A DNA stretch of 64,000 nucleotides, from positions 3,595,534 through 3,659,533 of the forward strand of contig NC_065422.1 in assembly GCF_024362695.1 (NCBI RefSeq), written 5' to 3'. Below, piece by piece: positions 1 through 10,808 of the stretch. The stretch's first letter is position 1, and the number at the start of each line of letters is the position of its first letter. This stretch comes from Pectinophora gossypiella. Its lineage: Eukaryota > Arthropoda > Insecta > Lepidoptera > Gelechiidae. A program made the translations under genes and the position numbers. Below the pieces are notes generated by a model. That model had not been told where the DNA came from. It saw only the letters and a list, made by a program, of their open reading frames with translations, and made no database searches.

Positions 1-336
1 TCTGTGAACATTACGCAGAAGTAAATAAAACTTAGAAAAAACACAATTCCATGAAATTTCCTTATGAAACGCTAAATTACTCGTTACACTTATAATGTCC
101 ACAATAAAGTGAAATGTTTGTCTGTTTGTTTGTATGTACATCTAAGATGAAAGCCGTTTGAGAAGACATGGCTGCAGTGTTTCGCAGAAGCGTTTAATTA
201 GGTTAACTTATAGTATTGGGAAAGCAGTTTATGTAATAAGTTTGGTACAAGAAGAGCCGTATTGAAGTTTCTTAGGTTAGGTCGATTTGTCAATAGTCAA
301 GTACTTAAGGGAGTCTAAAAAAAACACAAGGAATCT

Positions 337-355
337 GGGGGGGGGGGGGGGGGGG
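337..355 (+). repeat. G homopolymer (19 G)
   Basis: Uninterrupted G run immediately left of MITE M1 copy a. Confidence 0.97.
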
Positions 356-535
356 TTAAAAAGGCCACATCAAAGCAATTCATCTGAAACAGATTATTAT
401 TACTATATTATTGCTTACTATTTACTTGATTATTTATTTGATATTTGTTTGCACTGCGCAGTTACTTTTATAACGCGAAAATGTCAAATTGTAATATTGC
501 TTTTTATAGATGAATTACTTCGATGTGGCCTTTTT
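356..535. mobile_element. MITE M1, copy a
   Basis: Inverted ends AAAAAGGCCACATCAAAGCA / GATGTGGCCTTTTTAA around an AT-rich centre with TTTGTTTGCACTGCGCAGTT. Confidence 0.85.
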
Positions 536-544
536 AACCCTGTT

Positions 545-655
545 CGTCAAAACATTCAATTTTGCGCATATAAAAGTAAGTGCGCAATGGCATTAAATTT
601 CAAATAGCAATATTGTTCTTTTTTATATGAATTGCTTCGATGTGGCTTTTTATAA
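545..655. mobile_element. MITE M1, half copy
   Basis: Right arm only (GCAATATTG ... GAATTGCTTCGATGTGGC), directly after copy a. Confidence 0.75.
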
Positions 656-659
656 GACA

Positions 660-1097
660 ATGGATAAGGACAAGGACAATCGCTCGGGACAAGGAAAAGT
701 GGCAACGCAAAAGCTTTTACCCGGTTTTTGTCCAACAATGGCACAACCAATGAAACGGCTAACAAAAACAAATCCCTAAGAGCTTCCTATTTGACCAGAC
801 AAGTAGTTCATGATGTAGGCATGTCAACAATAAGCCAACCTACAGTAACAATATAAATTGCAATCAATAAATCCGCAATCACTTAGCGCACGCGCCGACA
901 GTACCGCGCATGCGCGTCAGATGTCAGTTTGACAGCTGTCAGTCATCGCGTTGATCGGAGAGATGTTGGCTGTTTATAAAAACATTGTAGATGTTGCGGT
1001 GATAGACGGACTGTGTTGGAGTGTACGTTCATACTTGTATAGCGGCCCGTTCCCGAGTTAGCACGGGTGGACACTTACTTTTTAAAAGTAAATTTTA
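660..1097. other. No gene seen
   Basis: Mixed sequence with a GC-rich patch (CGCACGCGCCGACAGTACCG) near 890; no repeat or coding match. Confidence 0.5.
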
Positions 1098-1260
1098 ACT
1101 CCCCTACTTTTTCTAGTAATAAATGTAGCCTATGTTACTCAGGGATAATGTAGCATTCTAAATGGTGGAAGAATTTCTGAAATCAGTCCAGTAGTTTTTG
1201 AGTTTATTCGATACAAACAAAAACACAAATCTTTCTCTTTATAAAAATCTTAGTAGAGAT
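1098..1260 (+). repeat. Lepidopteran dispersed repeat (TGTTACTCAGGGATAATGTA type)
   Basis: ATGTAGCCTATGTTACTCAG ... AATCAGTCCAGTAGTTTTTG AGTTTATTC, a very common lepidopteran interspersed sequence as I recall it; class uncertain. Confidence 0.6.
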
Positions 1261-1919
1261 CCAGTAGTTTCTATGTTCTATGTACAAATAAATACGTAGT
1301 ATACTCGTGTAATTGAAATTGTCAAGAGTAATTTTTAATTTTAAGGCTTAAAATTACGTGAATTAAAAGCTAAAAGGATTGATTGTCATAAATGACGTGT
1401 GAGATGCATTTTTTCTTCAATAGTCAACTAAGAGTCAAAATTCTCATCGAGTTACGACCTATTATTATTTGCCACGCGATATATCATTCAATTCATTCAA
1501 GAAAATTCTACGCTATAGTTCATTTCCGGTTCTAAACAAAACAAGACCGATTTTAAGTCAATCATCGCAGTCTATTTACAAAGATATTAACCTTTTGCCG
1601 TAACAATATAGCCGGCAATCAAAGTAAATATTTATTTCAATACAGTCTCAATCTACGGAAGAAGCGGCATCCAAAAATACTCAGTTTAAGAATAGTCCTA
1701 AAGTTGTTCTGAGCCACTTGCCTATAACATAAACAAAGTGGTCTTTGTGATATACTCACAGAGATGGATCTAGGATAAGTCAGCGAGCAGAGAATATTTT
1801 AAAAAGAAAAACCTCCAAACCAGAAATAGGTCAAGACAAGATGACAACGGGTTGAACATGCATACAGTAGAATTTCTATGTGCGGCGACTTCAGAATTTA
1901 GATCCTTGTCTAACATTGT
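1261..1919. other. No gene seen
   Basis: AT-rich spacer without recognised structure. Confidence 0.5.
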
Positions 1920-1992
1920 ATTGTAACCCTGACACCAGGGTTGATGAGGTTGGTACTCCACCTCACAACCTCCACGATAGAAGAAGATTGTA
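1920..1992 (+). mobile_element. SINE C tail fragment
   Basis: AACCCTGACACCAGGGTTGA ... CACCTCACAACC ... GATAGAAGAAG. Confidence 0.75.
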
Positions 1993-2097
1993 TTCGACAA
2001 AATATTCATCATCATCATCATCAGCCCATAAACGTCCCCACTGTTGGGGCACGGGCCTTCCCTATGGACAAAATATTATTTTTACTTTTTATTTGAC

Positions 2098-2276
2098 CTA
2101 GAAGGACGTACATTGACCAAATTGGACATGTAGTACGATCTACTCTGAACCGGAGTGCGTGTATGAAACGATTGATGAATGTAGAGGAGCCAAAAGAAGT
2201 GCGTCAGGATCGAAGCTAATGGAATTCCATAGTCTCTGCTTACGGTGGGAAGTACGCGTGAGTTCATGTATGTATG
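2098..2276 (+). pseudogene. LINE L1 3' end (reverse-transcriptase C-terminal remnant)
   Basis: GGACGTACATTGACCAAATT ... TCTACTCTGAACCGGAGTGC ... GTATGAAACGATTGATGAAT then TCTCTGCTTAC...GAGTTCATGTATGTATGT tail. Homologous to the copies at 14.1, 44.0 and 63.5 kb. Confidence 0.8.
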
Positions 2277-2689
2277 TATTTGACAGATTGTGAAATCGGA
2301 TTAAGTGAAGGCGTTTATATGAAAATATAAATTCGTTAATAATGAAATAAACATTATTGTTCTTGGTATATTTTTTTATTCATTGTCATAAAAAAATATA
2401 AATTTTCATAAACTTTTTTTTTTTTCAATTTGTAACTTAGATAGGTATGACATGAAAATTCCGAAATAAAATTACTTAGGTACGTTCGTACCACTAATAT
2501 GAGATACCTATTCTCGCCGATTTCCTTCTGGTACTATTTCAGATTGTATTACCTAGATATTTCTTCAGTTTTTAAGTATAATTAAACAACAAAAAAGTAG
2601 TAGTAGTACGTAGTATAATAAAACAGAGAAAGGAAAACACAACTGAATAGTTGAATACAGGCACTTATCAGTGAAAACTGCCTGCCTGA
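2277..2689. other. No gene seen
   Basis: AT-rich with A and T runs. Confidence 0.5.
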
Positions 2690-2716
2690 GTTAATAATAA
2701 TAATAATAATAATTTA
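2690..2716. repeat. (AAT)n microsatellite
   Basis: GTTAATAATAATAATAATAA. Confidence 0.9.
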
Positions 2717-2765
2717 GACCCCGTACATTCTGCGAACTTTAGATGAATTTAATAAAAAAAAAACA

Positions 2766-2936
2766 TCATTGAAGAGAAGCTACAAGGATAGAGAGGAAGG
2801 GGGACACCAAGAAGAGATTACATGGAACAGATTAAAGAGAAGGCGAACGTCGTGTCTTATAAGGAAGTGAAGGAATTGGCCTTTGATAGACAAGAATGGA
2901 GAATGCTACACCGACAAGAGCGTGGCTCTTAAATTA
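2766..2936 (+). pseudogene. LINE L2 3' end
   Basis: Frame reads RGRGTPRRDYMEQIKEKANV, VSYKEVKELAFDRQEWRMLH, RQERGS-stop: a LINE ORF C-terminus. It is followed by MITE M2 and SINE C sequence. Confidence 0.82.
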
Positions 2937-2943
2937 GTGATGA

Positions 2944-3030
2944 TGTGGTTCATACAGAGTGAACGTATTAAGCCTAATATCAGCGTTGCTGAGGATAATC
3001 CACACGATAGAAGACCTCTCTTATCAATTC
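2944..3030 (+). repeat. MITE M2 end joined to SINE C tail remnant
   Basis: GTTCATACAGAGTGAACGTA (M2 end, reversed) then ATCAGCGTTGCTGAGG...CACACGATAGAAG (SINE C tail). The same order, reversed, is found at 29835-29930. Confidence 0.7.
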
Positions 3031-3274
3031 GTCGGTTACTCTTGATTTTTTTTAATTTTGTGAGGATATTGTTAATACGGCCCTGAATCCCCACTGGAAA
3101 TTACAATAAATGTACGTAGATCGAAAGCTAATAGAATAACAAACACAGTACACTGTTCAATGTTAACTTACAGACGGATTTAAATACTTCTTCTCTAACT
3201 AAACACTGTGCTTTTGTCTATGCAACACGTTGAAGTGTGATAAAACAATGTTACCTACTTACTACTTTCTTGTA

Positions 3275-3571
3275 TCATCATCATCAGTCCATTAACGTCC
3301 CCACAGCTGGGGCACGGGCCTTCCCTATGGTTGGATAGGGAGATCGGGCCTTAAACCATCACGCGGGCCCAGTGCGGATTGATGGTTATTAACGACTGCT
3401 AATGCAGCCGGGACCAACGGCTTAACGTGCCTTCCGAAGCACGGAGGGGCTCGAGATGAAAACTTTTTTTTTGTGGTCACCCATCCTATGACCGGCCTTT
3501 GCGAAAGTTGCTTAACTTCAACAATCGCAGACCGCGCGCGTTTACCGCTGCGCCGCCGAGCTCCTCGCCAG
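3275..3571 (-). mobile_element. SINE family B, full copy B1
   Basis: Reverse orientation: (ATC)n tail, CCCCACAGCTGGGGCACGGG, and a head ending GCCGCCGAGCTCC. Target-site duplication TTTCTTGTAT at 3266-3275 and 3572-3581. Confidence 0.93.
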
Positions 3572-3667
3572 TTTCTTGTATATAATTTATGTATTTATTC
3601 GTACACAGTATTTCAGACGAAAGAAGCATACAAAGAAAACAGACAGTACAGAGGGAACAGCTTTTTT

Positions 3668-3724
3668 TTTACGTGACTTATTGTAGATTTGCCCCAGATG
3701 GCATTAACTACTTGGACGGAGAGC
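3668..3724 (+). repeat. Dispersed repeat K, 5' part
   Basis: ACGTGACTTATTGTAGATTT GCCCCAGATGGCATTAAC. Confidence 0.7.
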
Positions 3725-3726
3725 TA

Positions 3727-3865
3727 AAACAGCGACATCGAAGCAATTCATCTAAAAAGCAATATTGCTATTTGACATTTGCGCACATAAAATCGCACGC
3801 ATTGCCAACAAATTTCAAAAAGCAATATTGCTTTTTAAGATGAATTGCTTCGATGTGCCCTATTT
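3727..3865. mobile_element. MITE M1, copy b
   Basis: GACATCGAAGCAATTCATCT and its complement at the other end. Confidence 0.88.
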
Positions 3866-3956
3866 ACTATTAGGTACGTTATTTATTAAGGAGTAAACTC
3901 CTTAATTACAGATATTCTATAATTTATAATATCATAATATATTATACACTCAATCG

Positions 3957-4012
3957 AAGAGGTTTTGGAGCATACTTACTCCACCACGCCGCTCCAGTGC
4001 GGATAGGTGGTG
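3957..4012 (-). mobile_element. SINE A internal fragment
   Basis: GGAGCATACTTACTCCACCA then CGCCGCTCCAGTGCGGAT, a short degraded piece. Confidence 0.6.
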
Positions 4013-4089
4013 GTGTTACTACAAACTTTACAGTTTATATTTTACCTTACTTCCTAGATTTTCCTATTGGCGTCTTTTGATTCTACCTA

Positions 4090-4205
4090 CACTATTTATT
4101 ACAAGGTATTCAAATATACTTTATTGCACCAAAATAATGGAATCTTAACTAGTACTTGGCAAATGGAGACCTAATCGCTTAAAGCGACTTCCAGGCGACC
4201 ATAGA
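4090..4205 (-). mobile_element. LINE 3' UTR fragment
   Basis: ATACTTTATTGCACCAAAAT ... CTTGGCAAATGGAGACCTAA TCGCTTAA. The same block is at 8815-8915 and, forward, at 55590-55725. Confidence 0.65.
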
Positions 4206-4461
4206 TAATAAAACTACAAATTAAATTATACCTACCGGATGCGAACAATATACGCAAATCGAATAATAATAGTACTGTTAACTTTATTGGGCAATGAAAC
4301 GAGCAGACATCAGTAATAAGCAGCTATAAACCTAGATACTCGTACCTAGCTGAAATTCTTTGGAATCTCAAAACACATTATAAACAAAGTCTGGTTTTAA
4401 CAAAAATAAAGCAATTGGGGAGTTTCCTAGGTCAAATATAAATTGCCGCCTATTGTACTAA

Positions 4462-4522
4462 TTCTATTTCTCTTTTGTTTTTTCCTGTTTGTGCAATAAA
4501 GTATTTGTTATGTTATGTTATA
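4462..4522 (+). mobile_element. LINE 3' terminus
   Basis: TCTCTTTTGTTTTTTCCTGT TTGTGCAATAAAGTATTTG; the same word recurs at 13060-13125. Confidence 0.6.
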
Positions 4523-4690
4523 GATTATGAAATTCTGATTACTAAATAAAAACAGATCTAAGGTGAGAAAAAACGTTTTTTGTTTCTATTCAACTTATTT
4601 ATGAATTTTAATAAAGAAAAATTTAATAACAAGTGCGACCTTTTGTCGCGTTTTTCTATGACGTCACTGGTTGCGTTTTCATACAAAAAG
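4522..4690. repeat. Dispersed repeat P, copy 1
   Basis: ATTATGAAATTCTGATTACT AAATAAAAACAGATCT ... TTTCTATGACGTCACTGG. Shared with 60382-60660. Confidence 0.75.
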
Positions 4691-4691
4691 A

Positions 4692-4872
4692 CCAACGGCT
4701 TAACGTGCCTTCCGAAGCACGGATCATCTTACTTTCGGACAATCAGCCTGCAATGTCCTAACCAAACTAGGGATCACTAAGTAATTTTTGTGATATTTCC
4801 CCACCGGGATTCGAACACGGGACCTCCGGATCGTGAGCCTAACGCACAACCACTGGACCATAGAGGCCGTTG
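4692..4872 (-). mobile_element. SINE family C, 5' half C5
   Basis: Reverse orientation, from AACGGCTTAACGTGCCTTCC to ACCATAGAGGCCG; the tail is absent. Confidence 0.88.
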
Positions 4873-5349
4873 TAGTTTTTGTCTGATAATAATGAAAGTA
4901 ATTCATTATCGGAGCTAATTACCGCTACTGTCTCATCGACAAGAAGTACCTAACCCAAAATTGGTCTAATTCTGTAACAATTAAAACCATATTCCTAATT
5001 TTGACGCAAAACAGGCTTTTGAAATTACGAATTTCATACCTTACCAGACTATTCAACTTGATATTTGTATATCCGTTGCCCCAATAAGTTTTCCTTAAAT
5101 ACTTTATCGACGTTCAAAATCAGTGAATGCCAACGCTAATTTATATCGACGATTATCCCACCTCTTATCCAATGATATCTCCTTACCAATTTCTGCCTTC
5201 ATTAGCCAGAAATGCGGCAAAAACAATCGAAACACTTTAAATGCAAAAAGCAAATCGTTTAATCGATAAAGTATTGGATATGTCGACGATTATTGACGAG
5301 TAAAGAGCAACCGAATTCAATAAATGAAAAGGCTCGGACAGTTTGGAGC

Positions 5350-5352
<3 letters not shown>

Positions 5353-5389
<37 letters not shown>
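5353..5389. repeat. (CT)n microsatellite
   Basis: About 18 CT units beside the diverged L2 tail. Confidence 0.98.
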
Positions 5390-5391
<2 letters not shown>

Positions 5392-5395
5392 TTAA

Positions 5396-5500
5396 GAGCT
5401 GCGCTCTTGTCGGTGGATTAATCGCCATTCCTCTCTTCTTCCCGCCAAAACCTTCACCTTTCGATACGACACGACCTGCACCTTCTCTTTTATTTGTTTC
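5396..5500 (-). pseudogene. LINE L2 3' end, diverged
   Basis: GCGCTCTTGTCGGTGGATTA ... CGACACGACCTGCACCTTCT. It abuts the (CT)n tract. Confidence 0.6.
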
Positions 5501-5560
5501 ATAAATGTAAATTGGAGCAATTATGTAATTTTATTTAGGCTTATAATTCATTGTCAATAT

Positions 5561-5885
5561 AGTAGCCGTAGTAGCTCAGTTGGCAAAACGCTTGACTCTC
5601 AATTTGAGGTTCCAGGTTCGAAACCCAGCATAGGCCTAAACCAATAATTTTCAAATTTGTTTTCGAATTCATGTTTGGATCATAAATTATTATCACGTGT
5701 CCAGCGGTTCCGAGAAATGTATTTCGGAGGTATGTGACCTAACTTATATTAGGCTGGTTTTCCCTTCGCGGTTTAGGTCTGACAGGCAGTCGCTTCTGTA
5801 AAAAACCGGACCTGTCAAATCTTCAGGTTAGGTAAGCGGACCCTGTGAAAAAAGGGATAATGCTAGGGAGATGATGATGATGATG
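5561..5885 (+). mobile_element. SINE family D, full copy D1
   Basis: tRNA-like head (GTAGCTCAGTTGGCAAAACG, B box GGTTCGAAACC), body with ACAGGCAGTCGCTTCTGTAA, (GATGAT)n tail. Imperfect 16-bp target-site duplication at 5545-5560 and 5886-5901 (two mismatches). Confidence 0.92.
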
Positions 5886-6139
5886 AATTAATTGCCAATA
5901 TCGTCTCAATTACCTAGTATTCATCTTGGAATCTAATTATCAAATAATTTGATTGTTCTTTGCATGTCTGTGAAATACTTAAACAACAAGATCTTGTTTA
6001 AACGATTGCTTATTATTATTTTTTTTAATATCTATTAACCTCCTTACCAACCAAGGTAAATAAATATCGGCTAAGGTTTCAAGTTTCATGGGATAAGTAA
6101 TAGTGTTAAAATTACTTATTCCTTTATATTTAGTACTTG

Positions 6140-6272
6140 GCCACGACGAAGCAATTCATCTAAGCAATATTGCTATTTGACATTTTTTGTTTGCATTGCG
6201 CACTTTCTTTTATATGCGCAAATGTCAAATGTAACACTGCTTTCTTGGATGAATTGCTTCGATGTGGCCACT
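6140..6272. mobile_element. MITE M1, copy c
   Basis: GGCCACGACGAAGCAATTCA ... GAATTGCTTCGATGTGGCC. Confidence 0.88.
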
Positions 6273-6939
6273 TTAACCCCACTGGACACATTGACATTAA
6301 TTTTCATTAATCAAAATTGACACGTAAAATACCTTCCGAAAGAAGAAACAAATCAAAAGTTATGAACATAAAATCAGCACAAAAGCAGTGTCGTCAAACC
6401 AAGATATCTCCCTACTTCCGCTTTCAAAGATTTTAATAACATCTTTGAAAGAAGGTTATTCTTTTGAAATCTTTTAAAGTTACTTTATTACTAGTCAGAT
6501 CAGGGGCTTCAATCTTACATCCTGCCTTCCCCTTTGATGTAGTCGGTCGTGATCGCTATTTGGTTATAATTTTAGCACCTTTACAAAAGGAACTTGTAAT
6601 GTTTAGAATAATATTATATTTACTATAATACCTATTACATAATAACCTATGCAATAATTGTTTAAATATAGAATGATTTGATCTTGGAAACTTTTTGCTG
6701 CCTTGAAAAATAGATTTGCGTAATTGAAATTGTTTAAGTGCACAGTTTATTTATTTTGTCTCTGATATTTTTACTAAGTTTCCACACATTGTGGTCGTCT
6801 GGATGAAATCGCTTAAGCTTATAGCTATATAAGGCCAAGATACGGCATAAGATACACTTAACCAGTAAACGTCACTACGTTACAGGAAATGCCTATTCAT
6901 GTTTTGAAGATTCCAAAATATATTTGTAATAGGAATAAC

Positions 6940-7274
6940 AGCCTCCGTGGTCTAGTGGTTAGAGCGTTAGGCTCACGATCTGGAGGTCCGGGTTCGATTC
7001 CCGATGGGGACATTGTCGAAATCACTTTGTGACACTGTCCTTTGTTTGGTAAGGACTTTTTAGGCTTGAATCACCTGATTGTCCGAAAAAGTAAGATGAT
7101 TCCGTGCTTCGGAGGGCACGTTAAGCCGCTGGTCCCGGCTATTAGCCGTAAAAACACCTCCACCAACCCGCATTGGAGCAGCGTGGTGGAGTATGCTCCA
7201 TACCCCCTCCGGTTGATTGAGGGGAGGCCTGTGCCCAGCAGTGGGACGTATATAGGCTGTTTATGTATGTTATG
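6940..7274 (+). mobile_element. SINE family A, full copy A1
   Basis: tRNA-like head with A box (TGGTCTAGTGGTTAGAGCG) and B box (GGTTCGATTCC), conserved body, and a tail ...GCAGTGGGACGTATATAGGC then TGTTTATGTATGT. Perfect 10-bp target-site duplication TAGGAATAAC at 6930-6939 and 7275-7284. The open frames on both strands here are SINE artefacts. Confidence 0.95.
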
Positions 7275-7814
7275 TAGGAATAACTTGTAGATATTGCATT
7301 TGATCATGATGTAAGTAATACGCCCACTCCGGTCTATGAATAATGGCAAAACACACTGTAGCAGTATGGTGCAGTATGTCATAGTAGTATAATGCAGACT
7401 GTATTGTGATTGGCCATCAAGTTGGAAAACGGTGGCCGTTTGGGGAGCTCTGTATTACGACAGGTACGGACAGAAGGAAAAGCGAAACATAAATACTTTC
7501 AGAGACTTAATTTTTTCGGATAAATAATTTATAAATAATTCTTATTCTATTCTTAAATAACAAACGCTTACTTTATACCTGTTAAAGTATTTTATTTTCT
7601 CTAAAAATAAACATTATTTTTCTTCATTAATTTAAACGATTAGTGACGTCACAATTAATTCAATAAACAAAGAAACTGTCAAATAGTATAACTTGAAACT
7701 AAATTTGTTTATTTCATGATATGTGACGTTACACGAAGCTCGGTTATGTGTCTTGTAATACTAACAGAGATAAAAAATAGCATTTTTATTTTGTAAAAAT
7801 TAAATAAGTACCTA

Positions 7815-7905
7815 CCGAACTACCTACCTAGTTAAGAGTCTTTTTGTAATTATTTCTTTTTATTTTGTTGCAATAAAGAATATTTGTATTGTATTGTAAT
7901 ATTTT
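7815..7905 (+). mobile_element. LINE 3' terminus
   Basis: GTTAAGAGTCTTTTTGTAAT ... TTGCAATAAAGAATATTTG. Confidence 0.55.
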
Positions 7906-8094
7906 AAAATTACCTAAATAAAAAAAAACTATTGCATAATTAACGATAAACTACCATATCCGACGATATTTTTATATTTTATTGTTAGAATTGTCAAGAA
8001 GCCTATTCGGTACAACGTCTACTTCAAGTGTCATAACATGATAGACGCTACTATAGTCCCGCCACCAACAAAATGTATGGAGTCGACACGTGGT

Positions 8095-8248
8095 GTCTTG
8101 TTGGGCACACGTCAAACGGTTTGCATACCAGCGCGATACCTATTTAATTCGCCCGGGCTATTCATTTTACTGATTCATTTTAAAAGTAACAGTTGTCAAC
8201 CATCCGTCCCTTTCCTTATCGGCGCATAAGAAAATGACAGGTTTAACT
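8095..8248 (+). repeat. Dispersed repeat Q, copy 1
   Basis: GCACACGTCAAACGGTTTGC ATACCAGCG ... CCCTTTCCTTATCGGCGCAT AAG. Confidence 0.7.
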
Positions 8249-9783
8249 TGAAATAAAATTATGAAGTGTCTGCAGGAATCGGGGCCGATATGTCATATTT
8301 TATAATTTATATGAGGGTGAGGCGAGGGGGGGCGGGAGGTTGTTTGACTAAGTATGGCTCCCTGCTACAGTTACGTAGTTTAGTTAATGTTTAGTTAAGT
8401 AGGTTTTTCTGTTTTTTTATTATTATTTCCTTTTAAACTATAGTTTATCTCCTCTTTCGGAGGGTATTTACCAGAGACACGGGTCACAGACCAAGTTATT
8501 ATTATTATTATTATTTGACACATTGTATATTATTTCGTTTTTTAAAATGTAAATAAAGTTTTTTAATTACTATTTATTACATTAAAGAAAATATATATTT
8601 TTTTTATCTGTAGTTTTGCTGACGCTACTCGCTTTGCATACAAACAAATACGTATTGACAAGTGGCTGTTCCAATGACAAACCCTGATAGTGGTTCACTA
8701 AATAACTGTTTTGTAATGCATATCACTTTAGATCCCATTTAATATGACATTTTGCTCTATCTGGATTTGTAGAGCCGCTTTATGTAACTGTTTGTTTGTT
8801 TGTTCAAGCATTCAAATAAAAATATACAAATACACTTTATTTCACCAAAATAAAAGGAAAAATTTACAAAAGACTCTTAACTAGGTACATGGCAAATGGC
8901 AGCCTTATCGCTTAACACTTTCAAGAACAGAACGTCTAATGACGTTCCAATTCCAAGGTGTCATACTATCTATTATGAACCATCAATGACCCATGGTCTC
9001 TGCCCGTGAAAGGGTTAAAGTGATTTCTTCCGGACAACTATAAGGCGAGGAAATGTGTAAAAAAATAATTGAAATATTGCGGGTACAAACTATAAGTAGA
9101 ACTTACACGATAACACACAGACAGACAGAGTGCGCGTTTATATGAATACCTAATGTGTTACTAATTAGCAGGTTAAAAGATAGTTTAATTTCTATAGAAT
9201 TTAGGCGACTGAGAAAAGTATTGGATAACAGTATTAAGCTCGGACTCATAATATCCTCCTTAAAATTAATAATTGAAAGTAAATTAAAATCCCAAAACGC
9301 AAATAGACATTTCAATCTTTAAAGAAAAATTAATACGACGTCACGATCAGAAAATTTCAAAGACGAGCATCATGTCATTATCTCAAACTGCGACATCAAA
9401 AGAAAGAAAAAAGATAAAAAAAAAACGTCAATGCAGAATAGGCGATCTCATAATGACATTTCTTTCATAATGGGACACTTGAAAAGAAAAAGAAGTTGCT
9501 AAAATTCCAAATTAATATTCCCCAATCGTATTCGTTACAAAAGGGATTCCATGATACTTTGTATTCAATAAATAATTTATACAAGTGGTCAGCGTTTTCT
9601 ATAGGGCTCCTTTAATCTTTGAATAATTTGTATAAGGTACCTTTTGAATGGAGCTTCCACTGTATCAAAATTAAGTAATGAGTTTTTGCAATTTGCGTAG
9701 ATAATATTTTGAGTACGCGACTACGAAAATGCTGTTTACGAAAAATTTGATATAATTACGAATGTCCTTTTTCAAAAAAGTTT
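8249..9783. other. No gene seen
   Basis: Apart from the LINE piece at 8815-8915 and a (TTA)n tract near 8497, nothing recognised. Confidence 0.5.
8815..8915 (-). mobile_element. LINE 3' UTR fragment
   Basis: ACACTTTATTTCACCAAAAT ... CATGGCAAATGGCAGCCTTA. Confidence 0.65.
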
Positions 9784-10140
9784 GTTAACACGTTCATTGT
9801 GTATGAACCACATATTAGGCAATAAAGAAACTTACACAGCAAAAATGGGAAAATCCGACGGGAAGCTTTTTTTTTTGCCATAGTGTGTCTATGTACATAT
9901 ACAGACTTTATGCGCTTTGCGCGAGGGAAGAGCTTAAGAAACTTGCCCACCGAAGTGTAAGCTCCTCGTCCAGATTTAGCCCGTGCTCCTAGACTAGGAG
10001 TCGAAGTGGTCGCCATAGCCGAAATCGGTCGGAGATCATCATCATCATCATGTACATACATTCCAATGTATTTATCGAAAAATAACATTGCACGTGAAGA
10101 GTCGATATCTAATTTTCAGTTACACAGTGAACTTGTTAAA
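9784..10140. mobile_element. MITE M2, copy a, interrupted by an insertion
   Basis: Ends TTAACACGTTCATTGTGTAT and ACACAGTGAACTTGTTAA. The middle is split by a 150-bp insertion flanked by ATGTACATA. Confidence 0.82.
9900..10049 (-). mobile_element. Short LINE-like tail inserted in MITE M2
   Basis: Ends in (ATC)n, i.e. (GAT)n on its own strand. 9-bp target-site duplication ATGTACATA at 9891-9899 and 10050-10058. The minus strand is open through ...SLGARAKSGRGAYTSVGKFL, probably a LINE C-terminal remnant. Confidence 0.75.
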
Positions 10141-10258
10141 AATCAAACAAACTAGCAAATAATATGCACTTAACTAGCGCCACCTTATGATGACCGTTTT
10201 GACGTTTGTCCAGCTGAGCAAGTTTCGTATTACTATGTAATTACATTGACGGAGAATT

Positions 10259-10588
10259 CGAGAGAAGCCGTTAGAACGCTTGCCTCTCACTTTGAAGTCG
10301 TAGGTTCAAAACCAGCACAGGCCTAAACCAATGACTGTCGAATTTGTTTTCGAATTCATGTTTGGATCATAAATGATTATCACGTGCTCCGCGGTGACGG
10401 AAACCCACATTCCCGAGAAATGCATTTTCGGAGGTATGTGACCTAACCTGTGTTGGGCTGGTTTTCCCTTGGTTGGAATGTTGGAAGGTCAGTTAGGCAG
10501 TCGCTTCTGTAAAAAACCGGATCTGTCAAATCTTCAGGTTACGTAAGCGGACCCTGTGAAAAACCGCATAATGTTAGGAAGATGATGA
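10259..10588 (+). mobile_element. SINE family D, full copy D2
   Basis: Same architecture as D1. Perfect 17-bp target-site duplication TACATTGACGGAGAATT at 10242-10258 and 10589-10605. Confidence 0.95.
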
Positions 10589-10666
10589 TACATTGACGGA
10601 GAATTGCTGTTGTACTTTATTATGCTAAAAAGGCCATCTTACCTAGTTTAAATATATTTACTCATA

Positions 10667-10808
10667 ATTACAAACATCACCATAAGGTTCATCATATCCA
10701 TCTTAGGACTTCGTATCAACAGTGGCTGCAAGTTGTCTTTGATTACTTGTGGCTCTGCCCACCCCATTTGGGATTACGGGCGTGAGTTTATGTATGTATG
10801 TATGTACA
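10667..10808 (+). mobile_element. LINE tail R, copy 1
   Basis: AAGGTTCATCATATCCATCT TAGGACTTCG ... GGCTCTGCCCACCCCATTTG ... GTGAGTTTATGTATGTATGT. Confidence 0.7.

Noticed and set aside
5566..5640. Possible functional tRNA gene
   Set aside because: The tRNA-like part is the head of SINE D1, with a SINE body, (GAT)n tail and target-site duplication.
7042..7382. Open frames on both strands (also 20609-20830, 52221-52442, 62797-63039) with near-identical proteins
   Set aside because: They are translations of SINE family A bodies; identity between copies reflects the repeat, not a gene family.
9756..10088. 110-codon minus-strand frame
   Set aside because: It spans the junctions of MITE M2 and a nested insertion and starts in the MITE terminus.
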